Shown here: one piece after another, positions 8,746 to 18,400 of the stretch
Layout: each line of letters opens with the position of its first letter
How positions within the stretch are numbered: the stretch's first letter is position 1
Source: Ilumatobacter coccineus YM16-304
Lineage (GTDB): Bacteria > Actinomycetota > Acidimicrobiia > Acidimicrobiales > Ilumatobacteraceae
Assembly (NCBI RefSeq): GCF_000348785.1
Contig: NC_020520.1
Span: 248,001 to 312,000, forward strand
Direction: 5' to 3'
DNA length: 64,000 nt
The notes under the pieces: model-generated
The model's database searches: none
What the model saw: only the letters and a program-made list of their open reading frames with translations
What the model was told of the DNA's origin: nothing
Made by a program: the position numbers and the translations under genes

Positions 8746-10248
8746 TCAGGTGGTGGAGCGGGAGTTCTGGACGATCGCGATCGTGGCGGCAACGACGAGC
8801 ATCACGAGCGTGGCGGTGACTCCGACCGTCGTGACGGCGTGTGGCTTGGTCGAACCAGATCCGAGGTTTCCGGCAGCGACGCCGAGCGGACGATCACCGA
8901 TCTCGAGCAGCGACGACAGCCACAACCACAGCGTGATGCTCACGCCGCCGGCGGCGAGTCCGAGCCCGTAGGCGCGCACGAGGAGGAATCCCACGACCCC
9001 GGCTCCCGCCACCAGCGCGAGTTGTACGAGGCGACCGGCGAAGAACGCGAAGGGGAGGTCGTCGGTTCCGAAGTTGACGTCGAAGTTCGCGCCTTCGACG
9101 GTGATGAGGGGGCCGGCAGCGATGACGACCGCGGCCAACGCGCCGAGCGCCGCGGTCCACGGGTCGAGCCCGCGCCGCCCACCGGTACCGGCCGAGACGA
9201 GCGACAACGCGAACACCACCAGGCCGATGCCGGCCAGTGCGACGACCAACCAGTACCCGAGATCGCGGGTGACCGTGAGCGTGAACGGGCCGGGAGTGCT
9301 CGGGTCGCGCGTGATGCGTTCGGCTCCGTTGATCGGTACCTCGGCGTGTCCGATCACCAGCGCGGCCCACCCGGTGAGCGCGAGTCCGGCACCACCGGCG
9401 AGGCCCGCGCCCCACCGCAGTCCGAAGCAGTGCAGCAGCCCACCGACCAGCATGATCGCTGCCCCGATGAAGCCCGCGAGCGGCAGGTTGGAGCCCACAT
9501 CGGCGAGCGTGCTGAGTTGATTGTCGATCCCGGCGACCACGCGGTCGGTGCGGATGTCGGTGACGTCGGCGACGCTCACCATCAGCGCGGCGAGCATCCC
9601 GAGGAAGGCGAGCACGAGCGTGGGCCGGACCTTGAACGGGCGCAGTTCACCGTCGAGCAGGGGGCCGCCCGCCACCGCCTCGGCGTCGAACAGTGCCGGT
9701 TGTTGCCCGGTCGTCTCGTCGAACGGTGCGCCGTGCTCGCTGACCGGGATCGCCGTCGTCGATTCGTAGGCCGGCACGGCGTCGCCGCCGGGCGATTCGG
9801 TCGAGTGCGTCGACGTGGCGAAGATGTCGTCGCTCAGCGGTGGGATCGGTTCGCTCCAGTCGGGCTCGGCGTCGGGCGGCGCGGTCGCCGGGTCGAAGAG
9901 CGAGGCACCGATCCGGCCCGCCGGCACCGACTCGTCGGGTTCGGTGTCGCTCGACGTCGGAGCGTCGGGAAGTTCGTTCGCCGGGATCGCCTCGGTGTCG
10001 GGCAGCTCCGGGTCGTCGAGTTGGCTGTCGGGCAGATCACCGATCGGCGACTCCGGCACCTCGTCGCCTGGCAGCTCGTCGATCGCCTGCGTCGGCGGAA
10101 GGTCGTCGTCTCCGTCGACCCGCGAGTCCGCGTCGGGGAGCACCTTCAACTCCTCGGTCGCGTCGGTCACGCCGGTGAGCGATTCGCCACACTCGTGACA
10201 GAAACGTTGACCTTCGCCGACCTCGACGTTGCAGACATGGCACCGCAT
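8746..10248 (-). CDS. Zinc-ribbon multi-pass membrane protein, unknown function
   Basis: 500 residues from ATG 10248. The N-terminus is a zinc ribbon (MRCHVCNVEV...FCHECGE: two CxxC pairs within 20 residues). Next is about 230 residues of acidic, low-complexity linker rich in Asp, Glu, Pro and Ser, and the C-terminal half has about seven hydrophobic segments (for example VVALAGIGLVVFALSLVSAG, TAALGALAAVVIAAGPLI). The architecture, cytoplasmic ribbon plus disordered tether plus membrane bundle, is common in actinobacterial proteins without assigned role. It diverges from gluQ with 94 bp between the starts. Confidence 0.75.
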   Translation of the reverse strand: MRCHVCNVEVGEGQRFCHECGESLTGVTDATEELKVLPDADSRVDGDDDLPPTQAIDELPGDEVPESPIGDLPDSQLDDPELPDTEAIPANELPDAPTSSDTEPDESVPAGRIGASLFDPATAPPDAEPDWSEPIPPLSDDIFATSTHSTESPGGDAVPAYESTTAIPVSEHGAPFDETTGQQPALFDAEAVAGGPLLDGELRPFKVRPTLVLAFLGMLAALMVSVADVTDIRTDRVVAGIDNQLSTLADVGSNLPLAGFIGAAIMLVGGLLHCFGLRWGAGLAGGAGLALTGWAALVIGHAEVPINGAERITRDPSTPGPFTLTVTRDLGYWLVVALAGIGLVVFALSLVSAGTGGRRGLDPWTAALGALAAVVIAAGPLITVEGANFDVNFGTDDLPFAFFAGRLVQLALVAGAGVVGFLLVRAYGLGLAAGGVSITLWLWLSSLLEIGDRPLGVAAGNLGSGSTKPHAVTTVGVTATLVMLVVAATIAIVQNSRSTT

Positions 10249-10342
10249 CGCACTGACTGTACGAGATGGATGGACCCACGGTGGTTCGATTCGGATCGAC
10301 CGTCGTTCGCTTCGCGGCACCGCGACCGGGGAGAATGGCCCC

Positions 10343-11275
10343 ATGAGCGGCCGATTCGCGCCATCACCGACCGGTGACCTCCACCTCGGCAACCTCCGCA
10401 CGGCCGCCATCGCGTGGCTCGCCGCGCGGTCGCGCGGCCTCGACTTCGTCATCCGCATGGAAGACCTCGACCGGGTTCAGGCGTCGCTCGACCACGAACG
10501 ATCCCAACTCGCCGACCTCGTCGCCCTGGGCATCGAGTCGGACGTCGACGTCATCCGCCAGAGCGAACGCTTCGATCGCTACGACGCAGCGATCGCCGAC
10601 CTCGCCGATCGCGGGTTGGTCTACGAGTGCTTCTGCTCACGGCGTGAAGTGCGTGCCGAGATCGAAGCAGCGCCGTCGGCGCCGCATCTGCCGCCCGGCG
10701 CCTACCCCGGTACCTGCCGCGATCTCACCGACGTCGAACGCCGGGCGTTCGTCGACGCCGGTCGGCGACCTGCGCTTCGGCTGCGTGCGCCCGACGACGG
10801 CACCCTCATCGAGTTCGACGACCTCGTCACCGGCCATTTCACCGGCGGCGTCGACGACACGGTGCTGCGACGCAACGACGGCGTGCCCTCGTACAACGTC
10901 GCCGTCATCATCGACGACGCGGCGCAAGGCGTCACGCAGGTCGTTCGCGGCGACGACCTCCTCGATTCCACCCCCCGCCAGATCCACCTCCACCGCCTGC
11001 TCGGACTCCCGGTGCCCACGTACGCACACGTACCACTCGTCATCGGCGACGACGGAGAGCGCCTGTCGAAACGCCACGGCTCGGTGAGCCTCGCCGACCT
11101 GGCCGAACGCGGCATCGGCGTGGCGGACGTGTGCGCGTGGATCGTCGACTCCTTGCCGGATGGTGCCGCGCCGAGTGATCGCTCCATCACGACGCTCGAC
11201 GACCTGATCGACGGGTTCGACATCGGCGCGGTCGCCTCGCCACCCATCGTGGCGCCGACGTGGATCTCGGGCTGA
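10343..11275 (+). CDS. gluQ: Glutamyl-Q tRNA(Asp) synthetase
   Basis: 310 residues. It is a truncated GluRS paralogue lacking the anticodon-binding half. Signatures: RFAPSPTGDLHLGNLRTA (HIGH motif as HLGN), the zinc site pattern CFC...YPGTC, RGDDLLDSTPRQIHL and RLSKRHG (KMSKS equivalent). GluQ charges glutamate onto the queuosine base at the wobble position of tRNA(Asp), forming glutamyl-queuosine. The short length (about 300, versus 470 or more for GluRS) and the four-residue zinc signature favour GluQ over GltX. Start ATG 10343 is chosen because MSGRFAPSPTG is the normal family beginning. Confidence 0.9.
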   Translation: MSGRFAPSPTGDLHLGNLRTAAIAWLAARSRGLDFVIRMEDLDRVQASLDHERSQLADLVALGIESDVDVIRQSERFDRYDAAIADLADRGLVYECFCSRREVRAEIEAAPSAPHLPPGAYPGTCRDLTDVERRAFVDAGRRPALRLRAPDDGTLIEFDDLVTGHFTGGVDDTVLRRNDGVPSYNVAVIIDDAAQGVTQVVRGDDLLDSTPRQIHLHRLLGLPVPTYAHVPLVIGDDGERLSKRHGSVSLADLAERGIGVADVCAWIVDSLPDGAAPSDRSITTLDDLIDGFDIGAVASPPIVAPTWISG

Positions 11276-11389
11276 ACACGCCGCCGTCGACATCGGCGCG
11301 CCGCGAGAGTCTTGCGAAGATGTGAACTCTGGTCGGCAAGTGGACAACATCCATGCCGTGGAAGGCGCTACCCGGTAGTATCACGCTTC

Positions 11390-12313
11390 GTGGCAATTTC
11401 TGAACGACGTCAAGCGACCATCGGTTGCGGCATCGTGTTCGGTATCGCCGCGCTCGTCGGCTGTTCGTCGGCGATGTCGGGCGGAACCGGCGGCGGCGAA
11501 GGCGCCGCGGCGGCCCCGCAACCACTTGCGGCACCCGCCACGACAATTGCGCCGACCACCACGGTCGCACCCACCACGACGCAGGCGCCGACCACCACGG
11601 TCGCACCCGAAACCACCACCACGATCCCGCCGACCACCATCCCCGACACGATCATCGAGGTCGGGGCCATGGACGAGCCGATCCAGGCGATCGGCACATC
11701 GAGCGGCCAGGAAGCGGCACGCGTGCAGCTCCGTCTCCTGCAGCTCGGCTTCTGGGTCCAGGCGGCCGACGGCGACTACGGCCTCACCACCCGGCAGGGC
11801 GTCATGGCCTTCCAGAAGTACATGGGCTTCGACGATCCCGACGGCCGTGTCGACGAGCAGACCGCTCAGGCGCTCACCACCGAGACCGTGCGTCCGCACG
11901 CTCGCGCCAACTCCGGCACGCTGGTCGAGGTCGACAAGGGCAAGCAGCTCCTCTACTTCGTCATCGACGGCAAGACGGAGTGGATCCTCAACGCGTCGAC
12001 CGGCAACGGCGAGTCGTACACCGAACCCGACCAGAACACGCCTGGCGAGATCATCACCGGCGTGTCGCTCACCCCGAGCGGCCTCCACGAAGTCAACCGC
12101 CAGCGCCCTGACGGCTGGTGGGAAGGCGACCTCGGCGAGATCTACCGCCCGAAGTACTTCGTCGGCGGCGTGGCCGTGCACGGCTCCAACAGCATCCCGA
12201 ACTACCCCGCGTCGCACGGCTGTGTGCGCGTGAGCGTCCCGGCGATGGACTGGATCTGGGACTCGGAGATCATGCCGCTCCACACCCCCGTCTGGGTCCA
12301 CGACGGCGCCTGA
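11390..12313 (+). CDS. L,D-transpeptidase lipoprotein with peptidoglycan-binding domain
   Basis: 307 residues from GTG 11390. The hydrophobic leader ends in the lipobox LVGC (Cys near residue 22). A Thr/Pro-rich linker follows, then a PG-binding-1 type domain (EAARVQLRLLQLGFWVQAADGDYG...GVMAFQKYMG) and a C-terminal YkuD domain with the catalytic signature HGSNSIPNYPASHGCVRVS (His, Ser, Cys in SHGC). Family role: forming 3-3 cross-links in peptidoglycan or attaching proteins to it, on the outer face of the membrane. No operon partner; gluQ ends 114 bp upstream on the same strand. Confidence 0.9.
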   Translation: MAISERRQATIGCGIVFGIAALVGCSSAMSGGTGGGEGAAAAPQPLAAPATTIAPTTTVAPTTTQAPTTTVAPETTTTIPPTTIPDTIIEVGAMDEPIQAIGTSSGQEAARVQLRLLQLGFWVQAADGDYGLTTRQGVMAFQKYMGFDDPDGRVDEQTAQALTTETVRPHARANSGTLVEVDKGKQLLYFVIDGKTEWILNASTGNGESYTEPDQNTPGEIITGVSLTPSGLHEVNRQRPDGWWEGDLGEIYRPKYFVGGVAVHGSNSIPNYPASHGCVRVSVPAMDWIWDSEIMPLHTPVWVHDGA

Positions 12314-12451
12314 CGCTCCAGACCGCCCGATCCTCGCGTCACCACATCACCGCTCGTCGACCAAAGCCGACTCGGGCTCGTCGTTGCTCGGTCTCGACCA
12401 AACCGAACACGGCTCACGCGGTGAGATGCTCAGCGTTGTACGGTCTGGGCG

Positions 12452-15430
12452 ATGTTGCCGGGGATAGGTGCTGTGCGGCCGTGGGCCGATCCGGCGGTCA
12501 CGTCGATCCGGCGCCTGCCGCTCGCACCTCCGACGCAGGCGTTCGCTTCGATCGACGACGCCCGAGCCGCGGATCCGGTCGACGCCGTGGCGTCGCGGTG
12601 GCGCAGGCAGCTCGACGGCCGGTGGAACTTCCGGCTGTTCGATCATCCCGACAACGTGCCCGCCACGGCCGTGACGAGAGCGCCGTCCGGCGCGAAGTGG
12701 CAGCAGGTCGCCGTGCCGGGCAACTGGACGCTGCAACACGTCGTCGACCAGCGCAACACCCCTGACCTCCCGCAGTACACGAACGTGGCGATGCCCTTCC
12801 CGGGTCCGCCACCACGGCTGCCCGAGCGCAACCCGACCGGCGTCTACCACCGCACCGTCAAGGTCCCGAAGAACTGGCTGAAGCGCCAGGTCGTGCTCCA
12901 CGTCGGCGGCGCGGAGAGCGTGCACGCCGTGTACGTCAACGGCACGTTCGCCGGGTACGGAACCGACAGCCGACTGGCGAGCGAGTACGACGTCACCGAG
13001 CACCTCGTCGCCGGCGTGAACCGCATCGCGATCGTCGTGGTGAAGTTCAGCGCGCAGAGCTACGTCGAAGATCAGGATCAGTGGTGGATGGGGGGCCTCC
13101 ACCGGGAGGTCTACGTCGAAGCTCGAGCCACCACCCGCATCGTCTCGCTCGAGTGCGATGCCGCGTACGACGTCGAGGCCGGCGCGGGCAGCGTCGACGT
13201 CCGCGCCACCGTCGGAGGACCAGCGAAGCTGCGCGCCGGCTGGACGGTGCGGACGCACGTCGAGACGCTGCGCGGGCGACGGCTCGGCACGCCGCGCACC
13301 TCGGAGGTCCCGCACCGGTTCTGGGAGATCAACGCGTTCACCGCGCACGTGGCCACGTCGACCTTCACCTACAAGAAGGTCGATCCGTGGTCGGCCGAAT
13401 CTCCGACTCGCTATCGAGTCGTGGCCGAACTCGTCGACCCGAACGGCGACGTCGCGGAGGTGCACCGCCAACTCGTCGGGTTCCGGACGATCGAAGTCCG
13501 CGACCGCCAGTTCCTCGTCAACGGCCGACCGATCTGGTTCTTCGGCGTCAACCGCCACGACCAGCACCCCGAGCGAGGCAAGGCCGTCACCACCGACGAC
13601 ATCCGCAGCGATCTGCTCGCGATGCGCCGCCACAACATCACCGCGGTGCGAACGTCGCACTATCCCAACGACCCGCGACTCCTCGACCTCTGCGACGAGA
13701 TCGGTCTGTACGTCGTCGACGAGTCCAACATCGAGAGCCACGCGTACAACACGAGCCTCTGCAACGACCCGTCATATCGCCAGGCCTGGCTCGAACGGAT
13801 CGCCCGGATGGTCCAACGCGACCGCAACCATGCGTCGATCGTGATGTGGTCGCTCGGCAACGAGGCCGGGTACGGCGACAACCACGACGCCGCGGCGGCG
13901 TGGGTGCGCGCCAACGAGCCGTCACGGCCGTTGCACTACGAACCGGCCGTGTTCCACGACGGCTGGATCGACGGCGGGTTGAACGCCTCCGATGTGGTCT
14001 GCCCGATGTACCCGACGATCGACGACATCAGGGCGTACGGCGACGACGACCTCGGACACCGGCCGCTGATCATGTGCGAGTACTCGCACGCGATGGGCAA
14101 CGCCAACGGTTCGCTCGCCGACTACTGGGATGTCATCACCACCACCCCCGGACTCCAAGGCGGGTTCATCTGGGAGTGGAAGGACCACGGCCTCACCACG
14201 ACGCTGCCCAACGGTCGCACCGGCTTCGCGTACGGCGGCATGTTCGGCGAATCCCTGCACGACGGCAACTTCGTCGCCGACGGACTCATGTCGTCCGACC
14301 TGCAACCGCATCCGGCGATGCAGGAGGTCGAGTGGTGCTATCGCCCGGTCACGGTCACGCTGCTCGACGACCACCGGATCCGCATCACCAACCGACGGAG
14401 CTTCACGACGCTCGACGACCTGGTCGCCAAGTGGGAGCTCCGCGTCGGTGGCGAGATCATCGAGTCGGGAACGCTCGACGTCGGCACGGTCCCGCCCCAT
14501 GCGTCGGTGAGCGGCCCGCTGCCCACACCGGCGCCGGCCAACCGCGACGCCCAGTTCGCGATCCGGTGGACGCAGCGGCGGGCGACTCCGTGGGCGCCCA
14601 AAGGTCACCTCGTCGCCTGGGACCAGGTCGAACTCGCGCCGCCGGCACAGTTCGGCGCGCCCACGTTCGTGCGGTTCGACTCGCCCGGTGACGAACCCGC
14701 CACCTTCGACACCGGTCTGGGCCACGACATCCGACCCGAGCTGACCGTCTTCCGCGCACCGACCGACAACGACGGCTTCAAACTCATGCCCGAACTCACC
14801 GAGCGTCACGGCGTCGGCGGCACGGCCCTGCGTTCGTGGCAAGCGGCCGGCATCGACCGCACCCCGGCAGACGATCTCGTCGAGCATCGCCACGACGTCG
14901 AGGCGGGCCCCGAAGACAGCGTGATCCATCACCACGAGGTGGTCGTGCCCGACCACCTCGACGACCTCGCGCGTGTCGGCGTGACCTTCGAGCTTCCGGC
15001 AGCGTTCGATCGGGTGCGCTGGTACGGGCGAGGGCCGCGTGAGAACTATCCCGACCGCAACCGAGGAGCGATGCTCGGCATCTGGGACGCCGAGGTCGAT
15101 CAACTTCCGTATCTCGTTCCGCAGGAGTTCGGGCTCCGTACCGACTGCCGATGGTTCGAATTCGTCCGGTCCGACACGAAAGCGGTCGTACGGCTCGACG
15201 TGATCGACCCGGCCTCGCTGCACGTGTCGGCAGGCCGCCATCGCGACAGCGAGCTCTATGCCGCCTCCCACGAGACCGACCTCGAGCCAGGGTCGACCCT
15301 CGTGGTGCACGTCGACGTCGCGCACCGAGGGATCGGCACGGCAGCGTGTGGCCCTGACGTGCTCGACCGGTACCGGCTGCGACCCGGTCCGTATCGCTTC
15401 AGCTACCGACTCACGCCACGCCGACGCTGA
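12452..15430 (+). CDS. lacZ: Beta-galactosidase, GH2 family (LacZ-type)
   Basis: 992 residues, close to the 1024 of E. coli LacZ. Order of domains: N-terminal jelly roll (DGRWNFRLFDHPDNVP...GNWTLQ), two immunoglobulin-like domains around a TIM barrel, then the C-terminal beta-supersandwich (RVRWYGRGPRENYPDR). Acid/base Glu is at about residue 471 (LGNEAGYGDNH), nucleophile Glu at about 543 (IMCEYSHAMGN), matching E461/E537 of E. coli. It hydrolyses beta-galactosides in the cytoplasm; there is no signal peptide. It is convergent with the SARP regulator gene and has no transporter or other sugar gene beside it. The exact substrate could be another beta-galactoside than lactose. Confidence 0.93.
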   Translation: MLPGIGAVRPWADPAVTSIRRLPLAPPTQAFASIDDARAADPVDAVASRWRRQLDGRWNFRLFDHPDNVPATAVTRAPSGAKWQQVAVPGNWTLQHVVDQRNTPDLPQYTNVAMPFPGPPPRLPERNPTGVYHRTVKVPKNWLKRQVVLHVGGAESVHAVYVNGTFAGYGTDSRLASEYDVTEHLVAGVNRIAIVVVKFSAQSYVEDQDQWWMGGLHREVYVEARATTRIVSLECDAAYDVEAGAGSVDVRATVGGPAKLRAGWTVRTHVETLRGRRLGTPRTSEVPHRFWEINAFTAHVATSTFTYKKVDPWSAESPTRYRVVAELVDPNGDVAEVHRQLVGFRTIEVRDRQFLVNGRPIWFFGVNRHDQHPERGKAVTTDDIRSDLLAMRRHNITAVRTSHYPNDPRLLDLCDEIGLYVVDESNIESHAYNTSLCNDPSYRQAWLERIARMVQRDRNHASIVMWSLGNEAGYGDNHDAAAAWVRANEPSRPLHYEPAVFHDGWIDGGLNASDVVCPMYPTIDDIRAYGDDDLGHRPLIMCEYSHAMGNANGSLADYWDVITTTPGLQGGFIWEWKDHGLTTTLPNGRTGFAYGGMFGESLHDGNFVADGLMSSDLQPHPAMQEVEWCYRPVTVTLLDDHRIRITNRRSFTTLDDLVAKWELRVGGEIIESGTLDVGTVPPHASVSGPLPTPAPANRDAQFAIRWTQRRATPWAPKGHLVAWDQVELAPPAQFGAPTFVRFDSPGDEPATFDTGLGHDIRPELTVFRAPTDNDGFKLMPELTERHGVGGTALRSWQAAGIDRTPADDLVEHRHDVEAGPEDSVIHHHEVVVPDHLDDLARVGVTFELPAAFDRVRWYGRGPRENYPDRNRGAMLGIWDAEVDQLPYLVPQEFGLRTDCRWFEFVRSDTKAVVRLDVIDPASLHVSAGRHRDSELYAASHETDLEPGSTLVVHVDVAHRGIGTAACGPDVLDRYRLRPGPYRFSYRLTPRRR

Positions 15431-15431
15431 G

Positions 15432-15448
15432 CCGGCGTCGCTCGCCGG
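15432..15448. terminator. Short hairpin between convergent lacZ and SARP genes
   Basis: CCGGCG, 5-nt loop, CGCCGG fills the 21-bp gap between the two convergent stops. There is no T-run, so termination is plausible but unproven. Confidence 0.4.
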
Positions 15449-15451
15449 AGG

Positions 15452-18400
15452 TCAGTCGATCTGTTCGAGCAGTGCCCGCGCGTCGGCTTCGACCGCCGGA
15501 TGGTGGTTCGCTCGGGCCTGTTCCACCGCATCGCCGAGCAGCGATCTGGCGGTGTCGAGATCGCCGTCGGCCGCTCGATCGATGAGCACACGAGCTCGGC
15601 TCACATCGGTCTGCTCGGCCATCCACCTCGCATCGAACCGCCGAGCGATGTCGGCCGACACGTCGAGATGGGCGAGCGCCGCGCTGGTTCGTCCGAGCGC
15701 ATGGCACAGTCGGCCGAGCGACAGGTCGATCGGCTGCGTGACGTGGATGACGTGCCCCGACAGCCGGCCGCTGTGCGGCGACAGCAGCACGTACAACTCC
15801 CGGCAGGCCTCGACGTGGCGGACGCCGGCCGCGGGGTCGGCCCAGTGTTGGAGCGCCTGCACGGTGTAGTCGTCGACGCCCAGGCTGAACCCGCGTGCCA
15901 TCCCGGCATCGATCCGTCGTCGTACGTCGTCGTGGTCGCCGGCCAGGAAGACGCCGTGCGCCGCGACGGCCTGATAGAGGTCGATGTGCGGCCGTTCGTC
16001 GGCGAGCCGGATCGCCTGGTCGAGGACCTCGTGTGTGCGACCCAGGAGGAAGAGACCGTAGAAGAGGTGCGCCTCCTGCGTGATGGTGGCCTCGGGATCG
16101 GCCATGCCGGCGAGCAGTGCGGCGGCCCGCTGCGAGAGTCGGAGGTACTCGTCGCCGTCACCGCGCAAGCCGGTCAGCAAGACGTCGCTGAGGATCGCGG
16201 CGCGTTGGCACTTGGCGAGCGGGCGCTCCTCACCGTACGCGTGGATGGCCGCAGTGGTCGACGCGAGCAGCTCCGGGTCGGCATCGCGCAATGACTGGTT
16301 CTGGATGGCCCGCAGCAGGTTGACCATGAGGTACGGGTCGAAGTCGTGGCCGAGCTCGACCAGTCGCTGCATCTCGATCGACAGGCGCCGGTGTTCTTCG
16401 GCCGGAGCCACCGAGTTGCGGGCACGTGAGGCGCGCGTGAGCACGTTGGCGAGCGTCTCCGGATCGCCGAGTTGGCGGGCCAGGGCGATCGAGTCGGCAC
16501 GGTAGACGGCGCTCTCGGCGCGGTGATCGTCATGCCACTTCTCGCTGGCGAGGCTCGCGAGCAGGTTGGCGCGTCGGGTCGACTGCTCGTTGCCGAGCGC
16601 GGCGATCGCCGACTCGAGCTGCTCGATCCGATCGTCGTCGATCTCCCAGATGTTGGTCTGGAGGCCGCGAGTGTTGGCGAGCGCAGCGTCGACCTGCGCA
16701 TCGACGTCGCCGATCTCCTCGGCGGCGCGTCCGGCGGCGAGCAGTGCCGTTCGGAAGTCCCGATGGCCGGCGTTGCGGAGGTACGTCCCGCGCTCGACGA
16801 GCAGCCGCACGCGGGTCCGTGGCACGTCGAGCGTCTCTCCGGCGCCATCGACGAACTCATCGGACTCGAGTAGGGCGACCGCGCGCGTGAGCAGCGTCGC
16901 TGCCTCGTCGGGGTCGTGGCGGCGCGCCGCTTCGGAGGCGGCGACCCGAATGGCCTCGATGGTCTCGGCAGCCAGCGCTGGATCGTCGGCAGCAATGAAG
17001 TGACCGGCGATCTCGCCGGCTCGGCTCGTACGGTCGTCGACCGGCGATCGGTCGCGGTCGCGCAGGGCCAGCGCGCAGCGGGCGTGGAGGCGGCGACGGC
17101 GGCTCTCGCTGAGATCGTGGTACAGCGAGTGATGGACGAGGTCGTGGACGAAGCTGAACCGGTCGGGAGAACCTGGTGCTTCCGACACCAGCGCCGCGTC
17201 GAGCGCCGCTTCGAGATCGGCCAGCACGGTGCTCTCGTCGTGCCGGCACACTGCGGCGAGGGCGCGCAGGTCGAAGTGCCGACCGAACACGCTCGCCGTG
17301 CGCAACGTTCGAGTGACCGAGTCGCCGAGCCGGCCGACTCGCTGGCGGACCACCTGTCGAACGCTGTCGGGAAGTGCCGCCTCGCCGACCGCCGACCGCA
17401 ACCGCAACCGCAGGGCGGCGCCGGGGTCGCCGTCGGGGACGGCTTCGATCAGGTCGCGCACGATCTCGGAGGCGAAGAACGGGTTGCCGCTCGTCTCCCG
17501 CGTCAGGTGCGAAGCGAAACCGACGAGTTCGTCGGTGTCGATGTCGGGCAGCAGGCTGCGCACCAGTGCTGCGGTGCCGTCGTCGTCGAGTCCGCCGAGG
17601 CCGAGCACGTCGACGTGAGGTTCGGCGCGGAGCGATGCCACCACATCGGACACCGGATGCCGCTCGTCGACGTCGGTGTCGCGCAGGAGTCCGATCAGCC
17701 ACACCGGTCCGCGGAGGTTGCGCGCGACGTGGCGAAGCAGCTGTGTCGTCGACGCTTCGGCCCATTGAAGATCGTCGAGCACGAGCACGATCGGTTGCGT
17801 CGCCGCCACGCCGTCGAGCAGTTGGACGACCGAGCGGAACAGCGAGGCTCGGCGGGTCTCGGAACCACCGAGCGTCGCCGGAGCACCCGAACTCGGTCCT
17901 CCGAGTTCGGGAACGAGTTCGTGCAGATCGTCCGCGATCGTCGCTACGCCGAGTTCGTCGATCACCGATCGGTTGGCGGCGATCAGGTCGGTCAGCACTT
18001 CAGCCCATGCGCCCAGTGGCACGGCGGTGTCCTCGTCGCTGCGGCCGTAGTAGGTGATCGCGCCGCGCTGATCGGCGCGCTGCGCGAACTCGGCAGCGAG
18101 GCGTGTCTTGCCGATGCCGGGCTCGCCGCAGATCAGTGTGACCCGCGGGTTGCCCCGCACCAGTTCGTCGATGGCGTCGGAGGCGAGTCGCAGCTCGTCG
18201 TCTCGTCCGACGACCTCGCTGGTGAGCACGCGCACGAGTTGGCTGGGGAGCGGAGCGCGCCACACGACCGGGCGGGGATCGTCACCGTCGGGTCGAGGAG
18301 CGAGCTGGAGGTCGCGTGCGTGGTTGAGGATCTGATGGATCAGGTCGGTGATGGTCGGCGACGGGTCGATGCCGAGGTCTTCGAGCAGGCGTCGACGGAG

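Noticed and set aside
13081-14691. 536-codon plus-strand frame inside lacZ
   Set aside because: Arg/Pro-rich shadow of the confirmed beta-galactosidase frame.
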